Below the pieces are notes generated by a model, which ran no database searches, was not told the DNA's origin, and saw only the letters and a list, made by a program, of their open reading frames with translations. This document shows, piece after piece, positions 11,253 through 24,853 of a stretch of 64,000 nt of DNA (its first letter is position 1; each line of letters begins with the position of its first letter). Made by a program: the position numbers and the translations under genes. Source of the DNA: Spirodela intermedia (taxonomy: Eukaryota > Streptophyta > Magnoliopsida > Alismatales > Araceae); NCBI GenBank assembly GCA_902729315.2, contig LR746274.1:1302001-1366000 (forward strand). Reading direction: 5' to 3'.

Positions 11253-14200
11253 ATGGCGAGTACGAAAGAGTTCTGGTCGAAGAAGACACTCATCGGCCTC
11301 GCCCTTGGCCAGTTCGTCTCCCTTCTGATCACTTCCACCTCTTTTTCCTCGTCGGAACTCGCCAGAAGAGGTAACGTGCCTAGCCATTAGTCTTATCGGC
11401 TCTTGGGGATTTCGAAAGATGATCTCCAATCGGAGCAGATGTTTCCCTCTTCTTGGATGCCCGCCTGTGCTCTACAGCCTCGCGAGGGTCTGGCGGGTGG
11501 TCGGATTTAATCATCCGGATTCTGAGGATTACTCCATTCATTCTCTTCTTCTTCTTCTTCTCGGTGTGCCCACAGGAGTCGACGCTCCCACGTCACAGTC
11601 CTTTCTGAACTACGTTCTCCTGGCGGTTATTTATGGGTCTGTCATGCTCTACCGGAAGAGAGGTCTCCAGGTTAGCATCTGTTCCTTCGCTCTTATCTGT
11701 TCCCTTCTGCCACTTTTGATCCGACGGACTCGTTGCGGAGGAGATTCTTTCATACGAATAAAGGCTTTAATAGATCATGTAGATGAAAACTTTTTCTGGT
11801 GGGCCTGTTCGTTGTCTGTAGTTTTTCTGTGTGATTTTGCTTCTCAAACACTTCTGCTCATGCCGGAGACAGTTCTAAGGGACGACGCTAGCAGTGATTA
11901 CCGTTGATAATAGGATAGCTTCCCCTCCTGGCCACCAAGCCGAGGATCAAATTTCATCATCAGCAGAATCCTCTGGTCATTCTCCAGGAAACTGATGCTT
12001 GGGTACTATTATCTGCAGATGAAATGGTACTACTACTTGATACTGGCTACCATTGACGTCGAGGCCAACTTCCTCGGTGAGTACATATTTGCAATGAGCC
12101 GAGATGAGATTCAATGTTCTATCCGATCTAGCTGTAGATATCTATAACTCAATCACTCTTATATTGGCTTGATGAAGCCCATCATTGATAAAAGTCGTCG
12201 ATGAATATATGGGGAAAAAAGGAGTCTCCCAGCGAAATGGGAAGATCTACAGATGATTTATGCAGATTAATCTGACTCATGGGTAGTTTCTAGCTTTCAA
12301 AGTATGGATTTTTTTTTTCAAAGGCATCTTAGTTATTCAATGCCTTTTTTTCCTCCTGTCTGATCCTACGCAGTGGTGAAGGCTTATCAGTACACATCTA
12401 TGACGAGTATTATGCTGCTGGATTGCTGGGTGATCCCATGTGTCATCGTCTTCACCCTGGTCTTCCTGAAGACACGGTACAGATACAGACACTACATCGG
12501 TGTAGCAATCTGTGTGGCTGGAGCGATCTTGGTTGTGTTCTCGGATGTTCATGCAGACGGCCGAGAAAGTAAGCAAAATTTCTACCAGATCAAATCTGAA
12601 ACCATATCTTCTGTTTTTTTTTAAATCTATTTTCTTATGACTGGAAGTTTTATCTCATATCTGATTTATTGAATTTTTTCTTTTTTCGTCCAATTATGGC
12701 ATGCATTTTCTGTTTTCCTTTGTCCTGTGCCCATGCTGATCCTTGCTGCTGTTTTACTTATCGCATAAGCCTCCGGAGAATTTCTACGTGTTCTTCTTTT
12801 CTTCAAATACAGTTGATTAGTTTCTCGAAAGTGTGTTTTTTTTAAATTTTTCTTCGTAATTTAAAGTGCTCATCCTTCTTGGCTTTCAGAGGGGAGCAGT
12901 CCAGTGAAAGGGGATCTCTTTGTGATTGCTGCGTCCACGCTGTATGCAGTCAGCAACGTCAGCGAGGTAGGGGCTTAAAGCTATACAGAGATATGCGTAT
13001 TGACCATGCTTTTGACATCAATCATGATCGAAAAGAGGCAGAAAATTCTTGGCCCATCGAGCCAATGGAGATATACCCAGTGGGTAAAGAGGGCTCCCTC
13101 TGGAAGGAAAAAACTACTTGGTGGAAGACCCACCTTTGAGCGCAGGATTTGATAAATTAGGTTTTGAAGATAATCATAGATGGAATATACCCTTCTTTTT
13201 TGGGGAAAAATCACCCTTTTGGGTTGAACTACGAGTCGTATGAGCGAGCAACAGGTTGAAGAAGCTCCGTGGCTTGAAGATTATTTGTCGTCGCTAGTCA
13301 ATCATCTTTTACAGATAATCCCTCTGTTTCGTAGAACCCAGGGTCGCCATAGCATATCATCAAGCTACATCTCGATCGTCTTCCACTGAACTTTGCTTTC
13401 CGGTCTCTTCTTCTGCAGGAGTATTTGGTGAAGGAAGGGAGCAGACTGGAGCTGATGACGATGCTGGGCATCTTTGGAGCCGTAGTCAGCGCCATCCAGA
13501 TGTATCCTTAGTCTTGGTCGTACGCAGATTTTTTTTTTTTTCATTAAATTCTGGGATGGAGTTTACCTGATCAAGATGGAACATCAGAACGCAAGTCAAA
13601 TCAATTTTTGATCCTTAACTACTTGTACAGAAGCATATTGGAACGGGACAAGCTTGCCTCTATCCACTGGACTTCCGGCGCAGTTAGTCTTCTCCCTCCT
13701 CCTCCCCCTTGCTCCTTCTCCCCAAGAATAATAACCAACTGGGCATGATTTGTGTTCGTGGCAGACGCTGCCGTTCGTCGGGTTCTCGGTGGCGATGTTC
13801 TTGTTCTACTCGACCGTGCCCATCCTGCTGAAGGTCAACTTCCAGCGAGCCCATTCCCTGCGGTTTCCTCTTCCTTTCTCCGGTCGCCGGCGGCGGCAAA
13901 CTGAGTCAAAAAAATTTCTTTGCAGATGTCTGGGTCGGCCATGCTGAACCTCTCGCTTCTCACCTCCGACATGTGGGGCGTCTTGATCCGCACCTTCGCC
14001 TACCACGAGAAGGTTTCTCTCTCCCGAGTAGAAAAGACGGCTCTTTTATTCGAGAAATTCACCCGTTTCCCCCGCAGGTGGACTGGATCTACTTCATAGC
14101 GTTTGCAGCCGTCGTCGTCGGCCTCGTGGTGTACTCTGGGTACTTCTCCCTGCTCTCTCATGTCGAGGAGAGAGAAAGAGAGAGAGAGAAGAGAGAGAAA

Positions 14201-14421
14201 TGAGTTATTCAGTTCGATTCGTGGTGAAATGGTGGCTTCTTGCTTGCAGGAGGATGAAGGAAGGTGGAGCGAGAGTCCAAGTGGCGGAGAACGACGGCGC
14301 GGGTCAAGGGGATTTGGAGGCGGTGGTCGGATACCCGGTTGGGCCGTCGGTGCCGCCGGAGGAGGCGAGGTCGAAAGACATCGCTGGGAAGGTCAACGGT
14401 GCCCTTCCAGCCGCGGCTTGA
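11253..14421 (+). CDS. Solute carrier family 35 member F (DUF914/SLC35F1-F2-F6-like) transporter
   Basis: Multi-pass membrane protein of the drug/metabolite transporter superfamily; substrates of plant members are mostly unknown. Eleven exons with consistent phases: 11253-11370, 11576-11670, 12019-12076, 12374-12568, 12890-12966, 13419-13501, 13631-13682, 13765-13833, 13926-14012, 14078-14139 and 14250-14421, giving 355 aa. The N-terminus MASTKEFWSKKTLIGLALGQ leads into the first membrane helix. Family landmarks follow: YYYLILATIDVEANFL then VVKAYQYTSMTSIMLLDC, then FSDVHADGR, then SGSAMLNLSLLTSDMWGVLI and FAYHEKVDWIYFIAF. The hydrophilic C-terminal tail (about 57 aa) follows the last helix. 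Exon boundaries were inferred by eye; the exon 10 donor (GG/GTACTT) is the least certain. The gene converges with the lipase gene; stop codons lie about 435 bp apart. Confidence 0.92.
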
Positions 14422-14772
14422 GAGAGAAGCAGACGATTCTCCTTCTCCATCCATATTCCCTGAGCCATTTGCAGGCGGCCATGGAGGAGGACAATCAACT
14501 GAGGACGAATCTGTTGGGGCCAAGAAGGGCCTCAACTGGCGGGTATAGCATACAGGGTTGGAAGCAAGCTTGTATTCACTGTTCTTCTTCCCTCTGCGAA
14601 TCTTCTTATTTATAGTCGCGAGTAAACATCTCACGAGTAACTTCTGTCAGCATCCATCCAGGAAGAGTTTTCCCGGGATTTATCAACAGGGCCCCTCTAG
14701 AGAGAGAGAGGGAGAGAACCGAACGGTGGGCATCGAGCAGGGGAGAGATGGTACCCATTTTCATTCTCCTTC

Positions 14773-14777
<5 letters not shown>

Positions 14778-14819
<42 letters not shown>
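14778..14819. repeat. (GA)n microsatellite in the 3' flank of the lipase gene
   Basis: A nearly pure GA run of about 42 bases, 38 bp past the lipase stop codon, so probably a CU tract in its 3' UTR. A second GA/CT tract lies at 15284-15311 within a lipase intron. Confidence 0.9.
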
Positions 14820-14823
<4 letters not shown>

Positions 14824-14856
14824 GGGGGAGGAGAGAGAAAATGGGAAGATTCTCAG

Positions 14857-17800
14857 TCACCTTGGGGGGGCGTCCGCCACCTTGGACGTGGGCAGAGCCA
14901 TGGCGTTCTTCTGGTCAACCCCAAGCCACTGTTTAAGCAATTCGAACACGGTCTCGTCCCGCAGCAAGCCCCTGTGGTTCGCAGGGACGCCCATTCTGGC
15001 CGCCGCAGGGAGACCATCCGCCTACGGCAGAAGCAGGGGGGAGGGAGAGAAAGTCAGGCCAGTCATTTCAATTGAGAGGAAGGGGGGAGAGGGTGGTCTG
15101 TAGTTTGGAGTGATGGGGAAGGAGATACCACCTTCGCTGATTCGGCAGGAACAGTTCCGTCGCCATCTACATACGAATACTCAGGCTGTAAAGTTAAAAA
15201 AAATGGCGTCATCAGATGCCAGATTGATATTGAAATCAGAAAAAATTGAACAGCAAGAGGAAAACTGGGATCATCTTTTCTGGGTCTCTCTCTCTCTCTC
15301 TCTTTCTCTCTAGTGCCTGGATACCATTTCTCAGGCAAGATTATGCTACATCAATTGGGAGAAACAAATCGCCTACCGTTGTGTGGCAGACTTCAGACAA
15401 GTCACCGATGGGTGAGTCTTCTGAGCCGTAGCTGCATTAACAGGCAGAGAAGCATTAACCAGGGCCACACTGAGGCAAGGGCTCCCCATACGAATGCTTC
15501 AGACAAAGTCAGCTTTAACTTTCAAAAAGAGAAGCATATTATCATTCGATGGTTCAGTTTTCAACTGAAGATGGTGGATGACCAAAACAGCCTTTTTCAG
15601 ACACCGGTGGGGTACCCATCAATGTCGCAAGTCTAATCTATATATGCATATATATATGGAGATAGGCTCATTTTGGGGCGTACCTGACATCAAAAGGTGT
15701 GTCAAATGATGTCCCGTATATGCTATAGAAGGAGACATTCTCGGGCAAACTGGCATTCTCGAGGGTTTTGCGAGTATCAGCAGCCCACTTGAGAATGGAG
15801 AGATTGAAAGGCACCGGGACAGACTTCCCATTGTACTTTACCTATCCATAGATGAAGAAACGGTTGGGGATTTATGTCTCATTCAAGTCTGATACGAGAG
15901 AAGGGGAAAAGAAGAAAAGAAGTAAAGAAGGAGAGGAATTGCTTTCTGAATGGAGGGTTAAAATTTCCACGATAGTTAACTGGAAGGTTCCCAATAATAA
16001 AAAGCTAAGACCCTGATTCAGGTTTAGCGGGCTTAAGGTAATCTGGGACTTTCAAACTCGCTTTCAATGAATGCCGTGCATCTGGAAATTTTCAAGCTAG
16101 ACAACTGAAGTGAAAGAATTCGAGGGCAAACGAGCTCCACTGACATTCAAGTAGGGAAGAAATCTACTGCTACGACAACATCCAAGGTCTTCGATATAAA
16201 GAAATTGCAGCTATTCTACATGCAGAGAACTTGAGGGGCGGCTTCCCGCGAGCAGTTTTCAATGACTGAAAAGGTAGATCTAGAAAGCATGTTAATAATA
16301 GGAAGAATAATTTGGAACATGTTTGGAAGCTGAAATCTAGAAAGATATTTTAAAAAGAATTCAGTAAGTCAATATGCTTGAATTCAAGCACCTCATTGTT
16401 CCTCAGCGCTTCTTCAAATAATGTAGTGCTCTCTGTTGAATCGTATGTGTCCAGTTTCACCACAGAGCCATCCTTGCTATCAGGTTGTTTTCTCCAGACA
16501 TTGATCAAAGGCTTCCGCTTCCACTTGAATTCTGGGTTCGGTAACATTTCGTAGATGGACGGGCATTCAACCAACTGCATCATAAAAGGTTCTCTTGTCT
16601 CAAAAATCATGCCCATTGTCAAAGTTTTATGATATTTGACGATTACTAGAAAGGCCTACGAATGTTTTCTTTCTATGCTTTGGATGGATGTTAAATTAAT
16701 CACTATCCATAAACACAACAAATCTGTCCACTTCCATTGATATTTCTGAAAATCGATTTAGGAGGGATTGAGAATTACCAATTGATGCATGGTCCATCTA
16801 GATACGAAAAAGAAGCTCTCAAATCCGTCAACAAACTGCAACCCGGTTAAAAGACAATCATTGATGTATCCTGGTGCACCTGTACCGAAAAGGCCATCAG
16901 TGAAGAGTAACAAGTGATTTCCTCTGATTTCCACTTTGTGATGCAAGCTGATTCCGCGATGTGGAGTTAACCTGTCAATGGCTATTGATTACCTTGGAAT
17001 GGAGTTGCAATGCAAATCCACTTGCTTACGTACTTTTCAAAAACCTGGAGTAGAATTGGGTTAAAATGAAGGCATCGATGACAAGGAATTGAGAAGGTAC
17101 CAATGAATGAAAATATCACTTACATCTTTGTGTAGGGATAGGAAGCACCGAACAAGTAAACCTCCCATGGAATGTGAAATAATCTCCACTTTCTTCCCCC
17201 CTGAGGCCTTGTAAGCCGTGATTAGTTTCTCTTTTAGGGCACTGATAACTTTATCAATTCTGTCAAAAACAATTACCAAGATGAAACCAATATCCAGGGT
17301 ATAACATTTCATAAATTTCACAAAATTAACTTTCATTTTATGCCAAATAGCTGGTCTAAGAAGATACTTAACCTGTTGCTTTGTCGAAAGTCATAACCAA
17401 ATCCAAAAAGTGTGGTTCCCTTCTGGTATCCGCAACCAATAAGCATATCAATCATATCATGGAAATGATAAACGTCGGTCAAATGTACAAGTTTTGTAAA
17501 CTGTATCACCAACGCACAACGTTAAGCTATGCCATATAAAAGGTCCTAAGATTATTGAAAATTATCATACATCAACGAATACAAAATGTTACATCCCGTA
17601 CAGTTTTGACTAAAAGGGATATCAATAATAAATTCAAGAAGACTAATATCTCTTAATTCAACAATATATATATATTTTACCTCTCCCTGGTTTTTACATA
17701 CGAGCAATAAAAAAAATAAATCAGGCTGCCGTTATCTGTGTAAACAGACCTTCCTCCCAGCACTTAAGAACAAGTTCTCTTGAAAAAAAAAAAAATCCGC

Positions 17801-19346
17801 TGAAACATCTGCTTAAATTGTGCAAGGCAACAGGAATTTTACTGCTTTGGATTCAATGAAACTTTTGTCTGTCTGCCTCATCGTGCATGATTATAGATAC
17901 ATATGATTCTTCAACAAAAACAACTTGTTAAGAAAAACTGTACCGATTCACCTAAGGAACAATGATTCAACAAATTTAAGCCTAACATGGGTACAGATGT
18001 ACTCTCTTCAAGTAAATCACGTCACAGTGCAGCCTCCACGAAGACAAAGTCAACACATTTCTGCCCATGATGTCCTGACTTTCTTATGTCATAACACATT
18101 GGCAATCATGTTTTCTTCTTGCACGTGGGGAGACGATTTCAACGCTGATTCAAACTATCAAATCTATCGCAAAAAGAGGGTTTGCGTAAATCCCTAAAAT
18201 AACCATAATTGTGGAAAAAGCATTACTTTATTCACATTCGTGAAGTAATAAACTGCAAGCAACCATAGAATGACGAGGAAATTCGAAATGAAGAAAGTGA
18301 ATGATAATGATCAACAAGAAAAACGGAATATTTTTTCCATAATTTTACTTACCCACGATGGATCAAGAATGTCAATTGCATATAATCCATAGTCGTCGTC
18401 AGGAACAACAATTTCAATGTGAGGATCTAAACATTCTGTACAGCCTGTCAAATCATAACTGTATGTCATTCCAGTAACTTTGTAGCATAATTTGTAGAAA
18501 ATGCTTTAATACAATTTCATCGCTAATATTGATGATACGAAGAGATCTTTGGGCTGATACACGGAAGTGATGTGTTTTAGTTATTTAATAGGTTTTTGGT
18601 TGAACTTTACGGTTTTTTATTTTTGACGTCACTTGTTAACAATCGCAAATAAACGTGTCATAGACGTATTTCTATTTTTTTTCGTACAGCCATATTTTCC
18701 CAAAATTTGTTAGCATTATGAGGACGAAATGCTAACCAAAATTGGGCGAATGAGACCGTCTGTTGACAGACCATCCAGGAGTTCACTCAAAATAAAAATG
18801 GCAGCCACAGGTTCGCAATTACTGTTTGCATGCTTGCAGACGGACGGGTTATTTATCCTACGTATGAGAAACACTTTCTATGTTCGGCATGGTATACGTT
18901 TCAGACGATGCTAGTCAGCATTCGAAGCGGTTTCCAAACTGAAGAGCGTTCCGAGCATGTATTTTATTGAACCGACACCAAGGATAATAAAAAACATGCG
19001 AGTTTGCATTTCTCAGAGGATCAATGTATACGTGTCGGAAACCAGAAAAGTGCACAAATAAACACATGCTTTGCGATTCCATCGGCAAGACGAGAGATAA
19101 ACACTCACCAGTCTCGGGGTTGAAGAGTGACCAGAGTTTCCTGAACTCGAGGTCCGCCAGCAGGAGCCGCACCCATACGCGCAACTCAGCCCCCGTCTCC
19201 TTGCTCCTCGCGTTCAGGATCGACCCTCCCATGCCGGAGACGAGCAGGACCGGGGCGAGGTCCTGGTCACCGCTCCTCCCCACCGACCGCCGCTGCCGTC
19301 GCCACCGCAAGCACGAGGCGAACATCCCGCAGCCGCCACCGATCAT
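14857..19346 (-). CDS. LCAT3: Phospholipase A1 of the LCAT3 type (lecithin:cholesterol acyltransferase-like)
   Basis: Serine lipase that, in the Arabidopsis relative LCAT3, cleaves the sn-1 acyl chain of phospholipids. Eleven exons, all phases agreeing: 19346-19109, 18444-18353, 17500-17373, 17259-17124, 17044-16993, 16879-16779, 16574-16392, 15841-15684, 15431-15377, 15185-15132 and 15021-14857; 453 aa against about 447 for the family. The N-terminal block PVLLVSGMGGSILNA is followed by VVPDDDYGLYAIDILDPSW and GTTLFGFGYDFRQSNR. The catalytic triad is visible: Ser183 in HSMGG, Asp390 in YVDGDGTVP and His415 in PANHRG. All three sit six residues beyond the positions I recall for Arabidopsis LCAT3, a consistent offset. 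INDCLLTGLQFVDGFESFFF and LVECPSIYEML also match the family. No signal peptide is seen, as expected for this cytosolic/ER-associated group. The symbol is by similarity. Confidence 0.95.
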
Positions 19347-19905
19347 CTCAGCCTCCCCCGGGGGCGGAGAGGAGGATCGGCCAGTAGCATCGGAGCATAT
19401 TCTCTGGTTCCTCCGGTTTCAGTGAAGGAAATAAATTCCGTCCCGAGCAAGGACGCTGAGTTGACCAGTCAGTCTGAGCTTTCAATCTCTCCCCCCGAGT
19501 TTTCGCGCGGATTGGACCATGAGCAGTTAATGAATACAACGTTGGACCGGCGGCAGAACACTGTTAAACGGTGTCTCGTACTTTCCTTCCACGTGACGCC
19601 ATCCCATTCCACGCCGACTCTTCATCGTCCGCGCGCGTCACCAGGACGCGCGGTGAGACATACACGACACGGCACCTTAGCATACTGCCAAAGAAATCTT
19701 AAAATAGAAACAAATGGAAATGTGGCACGCGAGACACGTACATCCTGATAAAAAGCAACTCCCCGGTTTGGGCCATTCCGGGCCTCATTTTCATCTTCAG
19801 GCCAAAGCCCATTGCTAGATTGAACAGGACGCCACATTCGTAGAGAGTATGAGATGAACCCAAAGCTCGACGAATTATGAAGGAGAGGAGATGGGCTTCC
19901 GATGA

Positions 19906-22900
19906 TCACTCCACAAACACTTGAATCCGGTCACCCCTGGCGTCGTCGATGTCCAGAAGCACCTTCCCCACTTGAGAACCGTCGACGACGACATCCTTGG
20001 CGGCATCTTCCAGCATGTCCATGATATTCACACCTGCCAAGCCTGAGGCAAAGAAGCCGCCTTTTTTTCACAAGAAATTTCCACAAGAAGGCCGATCTCG
20101 GGTGGAAGGAGTTTCCATACCAGGGATTATCTTGGTCGCTCCTTCAAGGAAGCCCGCCTGCATGCAAGCACATCAATGCGCCATCAGATGGGTCCTCGTG
20201 GGCTGAACGCCCCCCACAGTCATGTTCCTTAGATGCCATGGGGCCAGAGGCTTACAGGAATCCTGATGTCAAGTTTGTCGAACCCATCCCTTGCTGTAAT
20301 CTTGATCCTCAGGGTGCGGGACCATATTCCAGAGAGGAGGCCCCTGGAATCATATGGGTCGCTGTTCTGGAGCACTTCGACTTTAGGGTATGCTGGTTCG
20401 GTGTAATCACGGCTGGTTAGTTGGGCTGTGTAATTATCTGCGCTGGCAGAATTGTCGCCGGTTGTACAGAAAGTAGAGAGGATTAGAGGTGGAGTTAGAG
20501 GTATGGAAGGGGGTGTGAGGCACAGAGGAGCACGCACGTACCGCTTCGAGTGGAAAATTGAGAGACAGTGGTGGTGTAACGCTTCTCTTCTTCATAGTAA
20601 TTGTTGAAGCCGATGGTATCTTTGATTTCTTCGAAAGACGGCAAGCTTCCGGGAGGAGGGACCCGACCGCTTTTAATTGCCACGAGTGCATCCTAGAAAT
20701 ATCGATAATTTGTCAAGCGAGGCGAGGCCCAACAAAGATTCTGACCAAGATGCAAAATGATGCCTGTGATTGAGGACAATGAGGCATATCCTAAGAAATA
20801 TGGGCATGAATGAGAGACCAAATATGAGGTTGTGTACCCAAGAAATATATTCAAGATGTATTCTTACACGCTCTAAAATCATCTAAGGGATTGCATACAT
20901 TCTCCAACTCTCTAGTTCAAAAGCATGGAAAATTCAAAAAAATGTAGTGTTATACTTTGTGTGCATCGAAAATGACATTAGTGAACAGATTAAATAAAGA
21001 TCGTGATTTTTAAATTTCCCACCTGCATTGCTCGGATGGAAACCCCAATCAGGGAGAGTGGATAGCTGACGATTTTAAAGCCCAATTCCTCGAGTTCGAT
21101 TGGGTTCAGTATGGGGGTCTTGCCCCCACCTTCAAGCATGTTTGCCTACAAGAAAATTTTGGACCCGTTAGCTGCTGGCGTAAAAACTTTGCACAAGCAA
21201 TATCAAGGCGGCATACCATCTTAGGAAGAAGAGGAGAAATATCACACAAGGCTTTCATCTCTTCTCGAGAAGCAAGTGCATCAATGAAAAGGACATCTGC
21301 TCCAGCATCAGCAAAGGCCCGTGACCTCCAAAGTGATTCTTCCAAGGATACAGCTTGACGAGAATCAGTGCGTGCAACGATAACAATGTCAGAACCACTT
21401 TCTTCCCGAGCATCAATTGCTGCCTTTATGCGCATCACTGACTCCTCCCTTGAGACTACTTTCCTCCCCTGAGTATGCCCGCAAGCTTTAGGCAACACCT
21501 GTGGAAGAGGCACAGGAGGAAGACAAGATACTCTCAATCCTAGTTCTTCATTGCAACCATCAGTATCTCCAAACTAAGAAAACTAGTACACTATTTTTTT
21601 TTTTTAAATCTACAAGTGGACTCACCACAGTCAATGTTTTTAAATAAGAATCATCTAAAATAATAAAAAAATAATTTTGTCATAGATAGTTAACCTGATC
21701 TTCAAGAATGATTCCTGCAAAACCAGCTTTGATAAAGCCCTTAACAGTCCTCTTAACATTCATATGATTACCATATCCATTATCTCCATCTCCAATAACA
21801 GGAATTGAGACAGCTTGAGTAATTTGTGCCCCTTGATCAACCATTTCACCGTAAGAAATAAGACCAACATCTGGCAAACCCAATCTAGCAGCTGAAACTG
21901 AAAATCCTGAGAAAAAGAGCCGGCCGTTAGAAATCTTACCCTTTGCACTGGATGATTCTGTAAGAGTTTTGTCATTTTATATCTCAAAAAAACATTGTGA
22001 ATACAATGGAGGTACACGATGAGGCATGACATGAGTGTTTGAGAAGAAATCGACTTAATTACTAATCCATGGATACAATTAAAAAATTCGCCGCTCAAAA
22101 TTTCTGCAACAATGTTGCTATTTTCATTGTGTTAAGAATAAAGTGTTAACAGTGACCTGCCTTTCTTTCAAGGTTTCGTCCAGAAGCATGGACAGGAAGA
22201 TCTTGTCGAGACTTTCTAGAAGGCCGTCCAGAGGCGAATGCACAGTGATTCTTCCCTCTCACAGTTTCTTCTTACCTCACCGTCACTATCACGTGAAGAG
22301 CGTATAAGAGGTCATCCATAAAATTCCGCATGCCTCTAATATCTTCATTGAATAATCTGGGATAAAATGTTTTAAAATTATGTTCGTAAAATGCAATTAA
22401 AATTTACTTGCTTTATCGATCGTACGTTCGATGAGCAAACTTTAACCTAACAGTATGACAAAAAGACATGATCAAGTAAGCACACATTCAAGAAAGAACG
22501 TCCAAATAATAACCATCGCCCCATGCTGATAGAGACGGAAAAAATAAACGCCTATTTTTTCCCTATCGGAAAGAAAAAGTGAAGCAAAGCCCCGGTGGGA
22601 TATATCAAACACCTACCGCTCGTGAAGCAGAACTTGAATCCCGCGTGCTCAACGAGCTTAGCACTGAGGGCGTCGAAGCAAGCGGGCCCCTGGTGGATCC
22701 CTGGTGACTCCAGAATCTTCCGCAGAGCCTTCGCCGGAGGGTCAACCGAAGAGGAGCAGCAAGATATCCGGCCGACGCCATTCCCCTCCAGTTTCCCGAG
22801 CGAAGGCCGCTTCGAAGGGAAAGAGGAGGCCATCCGCCGGCGTCCAGGGTTCAATGAAAGAGGCAGCGAGCGAGCGGACGGTCTCCGGGAGCAGGGACAT

Positions 22901-22956
22901 CGGCGAGCATGGCGAGCGCCGAGGAAGGTGGGACTCCCGCTCTGCGCTGCGATCAT
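19906..22956 (-). CDS. PEP mutase/isocitrate lyase family enzyme, chloroplast type (annotated in plants as carboxyvinyl-carboxyphosphonate phosphorylmutase)
   Basis: Lyase-fold enzyme of the isocitrate lyase/PEP mutase superfamily; the true plant substrate is uncertain despite the inherited name (2,3-dimethylmalate lyase is another annotation). Eight exons: 22956-22617, 21906-21695, 21498-21217, 21145-21023, 20692-20542, 20437-20256, 20157-20121 and 20033-19906, giving 484 aa. A Ser/Arg-rich N-terminus (about 70 aa) looks like a plastid transit peptide. Core motifs: GPACFDALSAKLVEHAGF; the metal-binding GDGDNGYGN (152-160); GIILEDQ; the active-site loop PKACGHTQGRKVV with Cys190; ARTDSRQAVSLEESLWRSRAF; and DVLFIDALAS. 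A C-terminal extension of about 150 aa follows, as in plant homologues. The start at 22956 was chosen because it begins the transit-like stretch; an upstream in-frame Met (23031) cannot be excluded. The exon 6 acceptor (GCGCAG/AT) is chosen by phase. Confidence 0.93.
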
Positions 22957-23501
22957 GGCGGAAATTCTCTCCGAAGGTCCAACTCCCAGAGAAATGGCCC
23001 AAAGGGAGGTGATAATAGTTAAAGAAACCATCTATTGGGTTGATAATGGGTCAAACGCAGATTCAGGACGGGCCGAAAAGCCGGATTAGAACTGCCTGTA
23101 AATCAGGCCCAGATCCAGGCTTCATCTCTCCATGACGAGCAAGGGGGGAAGTTTAACCGAGTTATTATTATTAAAATATTAATATTTAATGTATAAATGA
23201 GAATATCGTCTTGCATTCTTTTTTTTCTTAATTGAATATAAATCATTCATGGTATTTTAAGGGTGTCAAATGGATGGCCCGGCCCAACCAGGGGTCTCAT
23301 TGAACTGGATCTGGGTCGGCTACGCTATGAAGTCCTAGCTTGCATCGGCCCAAGCCCAATATTTTTATGGGCCGTGATATGACCCAATGTGCCCTAATTA
23401 CTCATACCAGTCAGTTGGAGGGAGGTGGGGAATATGATTGGGAAAAGGGTGGGCAAGGAAACAGGCATGACAGGAGGCAGGGCAGGTTCAGGGGATCGGG
23501 G

Positions 23502-23538
23502 TGAGAGAGAGAGAGAGAGAGAGGGAGAGAGAGGGAGA

Positions 23539-23613
<75 letters not shown>
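23502..23613. repeat. Long (GA)n microsatellite
   Basis: About 110 bases of almost pure GA with a few GGGA interruptions. It lies between the lyase-family gene and the 3' flank of the extensin gene. Open frames made of Arg-Glu or Ser-Leu repeats here come from the repeat and are not genes. Confidence 0.95.
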
Positions 23614-23617
<4 letters not shown>

Positions 23618-23844
23618 TCAAAGTTCCGGAGAAGGATAGGGGGGGAGGGAGAGTGACAGAGAGTAATAGGAGACGAGGTCCAAGTTCCGGAGCCGATGAT
23701 ACTTCCGCCAAGTCGAGCTTAAAACCCTGTCTATACCTTGTGTTGAAAATGAACCCCAGAAGAAGAACGCGGCGGACTTCCACTTACTCGGAAGACTAAC
23801 ACCGAAAATGTAAGACCCAAATCGATTTTTTTGCGTGTTGACAT

Positions 23845-24170
23845 ACCTGATCTTGAATCCATTTTTAAAAGTTGGCGGAAGAGGCGAGGGCTTTTCCAGA
23901 GTCTGGTCCGAAGAGGTCAAACTATTGAAGGGTGACGATATTAAGAGGAAAATACGGCACACGAGTGAGTTTTTTAAAATTTAGACAGGTTTCCTGGGAT
24001 ACGGCATTTCATGATTTTCTCCCTGAGATTGACGTGGGATTGACGATGGTGAGTGCAACAAGAAAGAAGGAAACTCCGAGATCAGGGAGTGACGATACCC
24101 TTGACTGGTGCGCCTCATGGCAGTCGACTCTCTCGTGTGATTCCGTCATTCATGAGCCAGAGCGAAAGGC
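23845..24170. repeat. 3'-flank block of extensin copy 1, duplicated at 62.97 kb
   Basis: This block recurs at about 62975-63270 in the same orientation. Shared anchors include TGATCTTGAATCC, AGGAAAATACGGC, ATACGGCATTTCATGATTTT and CTCCCTGAGATT. A second shared block (24590-24760 with about 63390-63530) sits between this and the coding repeats. Copy 1 has about 300 bp (24170-24540) that copy 2 lacks. Confidence 0.85.
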
Positions 24171-24853
24171 TGGTCGAGCTTCTACTTTGGGTATTCAGGC
24201 TCTCCCTCTCTTTCTCTAGATATCTCTCTCAATCTCCGTCTATCTGTCTGTCTATCGGACTACTCTCCCAGAAAAGTCCCCGCGGCCCGCTTTGGCAAGA
24301 TCTGGGAATCTTTCCCGCCAGATCCGTGAAATCCCTCCCGCAAACTAGCGTCCGCCCCGCCAAACCGCCCTCATAGACACTCTCGCCTTTGCCATGCCGT
24401 TCGTGGATGACCTCAATGAACCAAAGAATCGAGCATCCGGCTGGCCTTCCAAGATCCGGAGAGGAGCTCGTCCCAAGTGAAGACGAGAACGATAGAACAC
24501 ACAGTGGGATGCTCAAACAGGTGTCTATGTTTTATGACAACGTACAGGAGGAGCATACCATGTAATATTGGAGAACAAACAACCAGAAAAAAATGAAAAA
24601 CGCGACCATGTCCGGAGGATTCAGAAGGAACCCTAAACCAGCACCTGAGGTGCCACTTATTTACGTTCTTGTTGCGACAAAGAGGCCTACAACGCAGCAG
24701 GATCGTGGATGAGGATAAGCGTTGTCAGCATAGAAGATACTGGCCACGCAGGTACTAATCGAGAGAGATCCCCGAGGGAGAGCCAGGCGACGGAGGTAGT
24801 GAGCTATCGTAGTATGGCGGAGAGGGAGACGATGACTGTGGGGGTGGGGATTT

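Noticed and set aside
23394-23799. Open frames of Ser-Leu or Arg-Glu repeats
   Set aside because: They derive from the (GA)n microsatellite.
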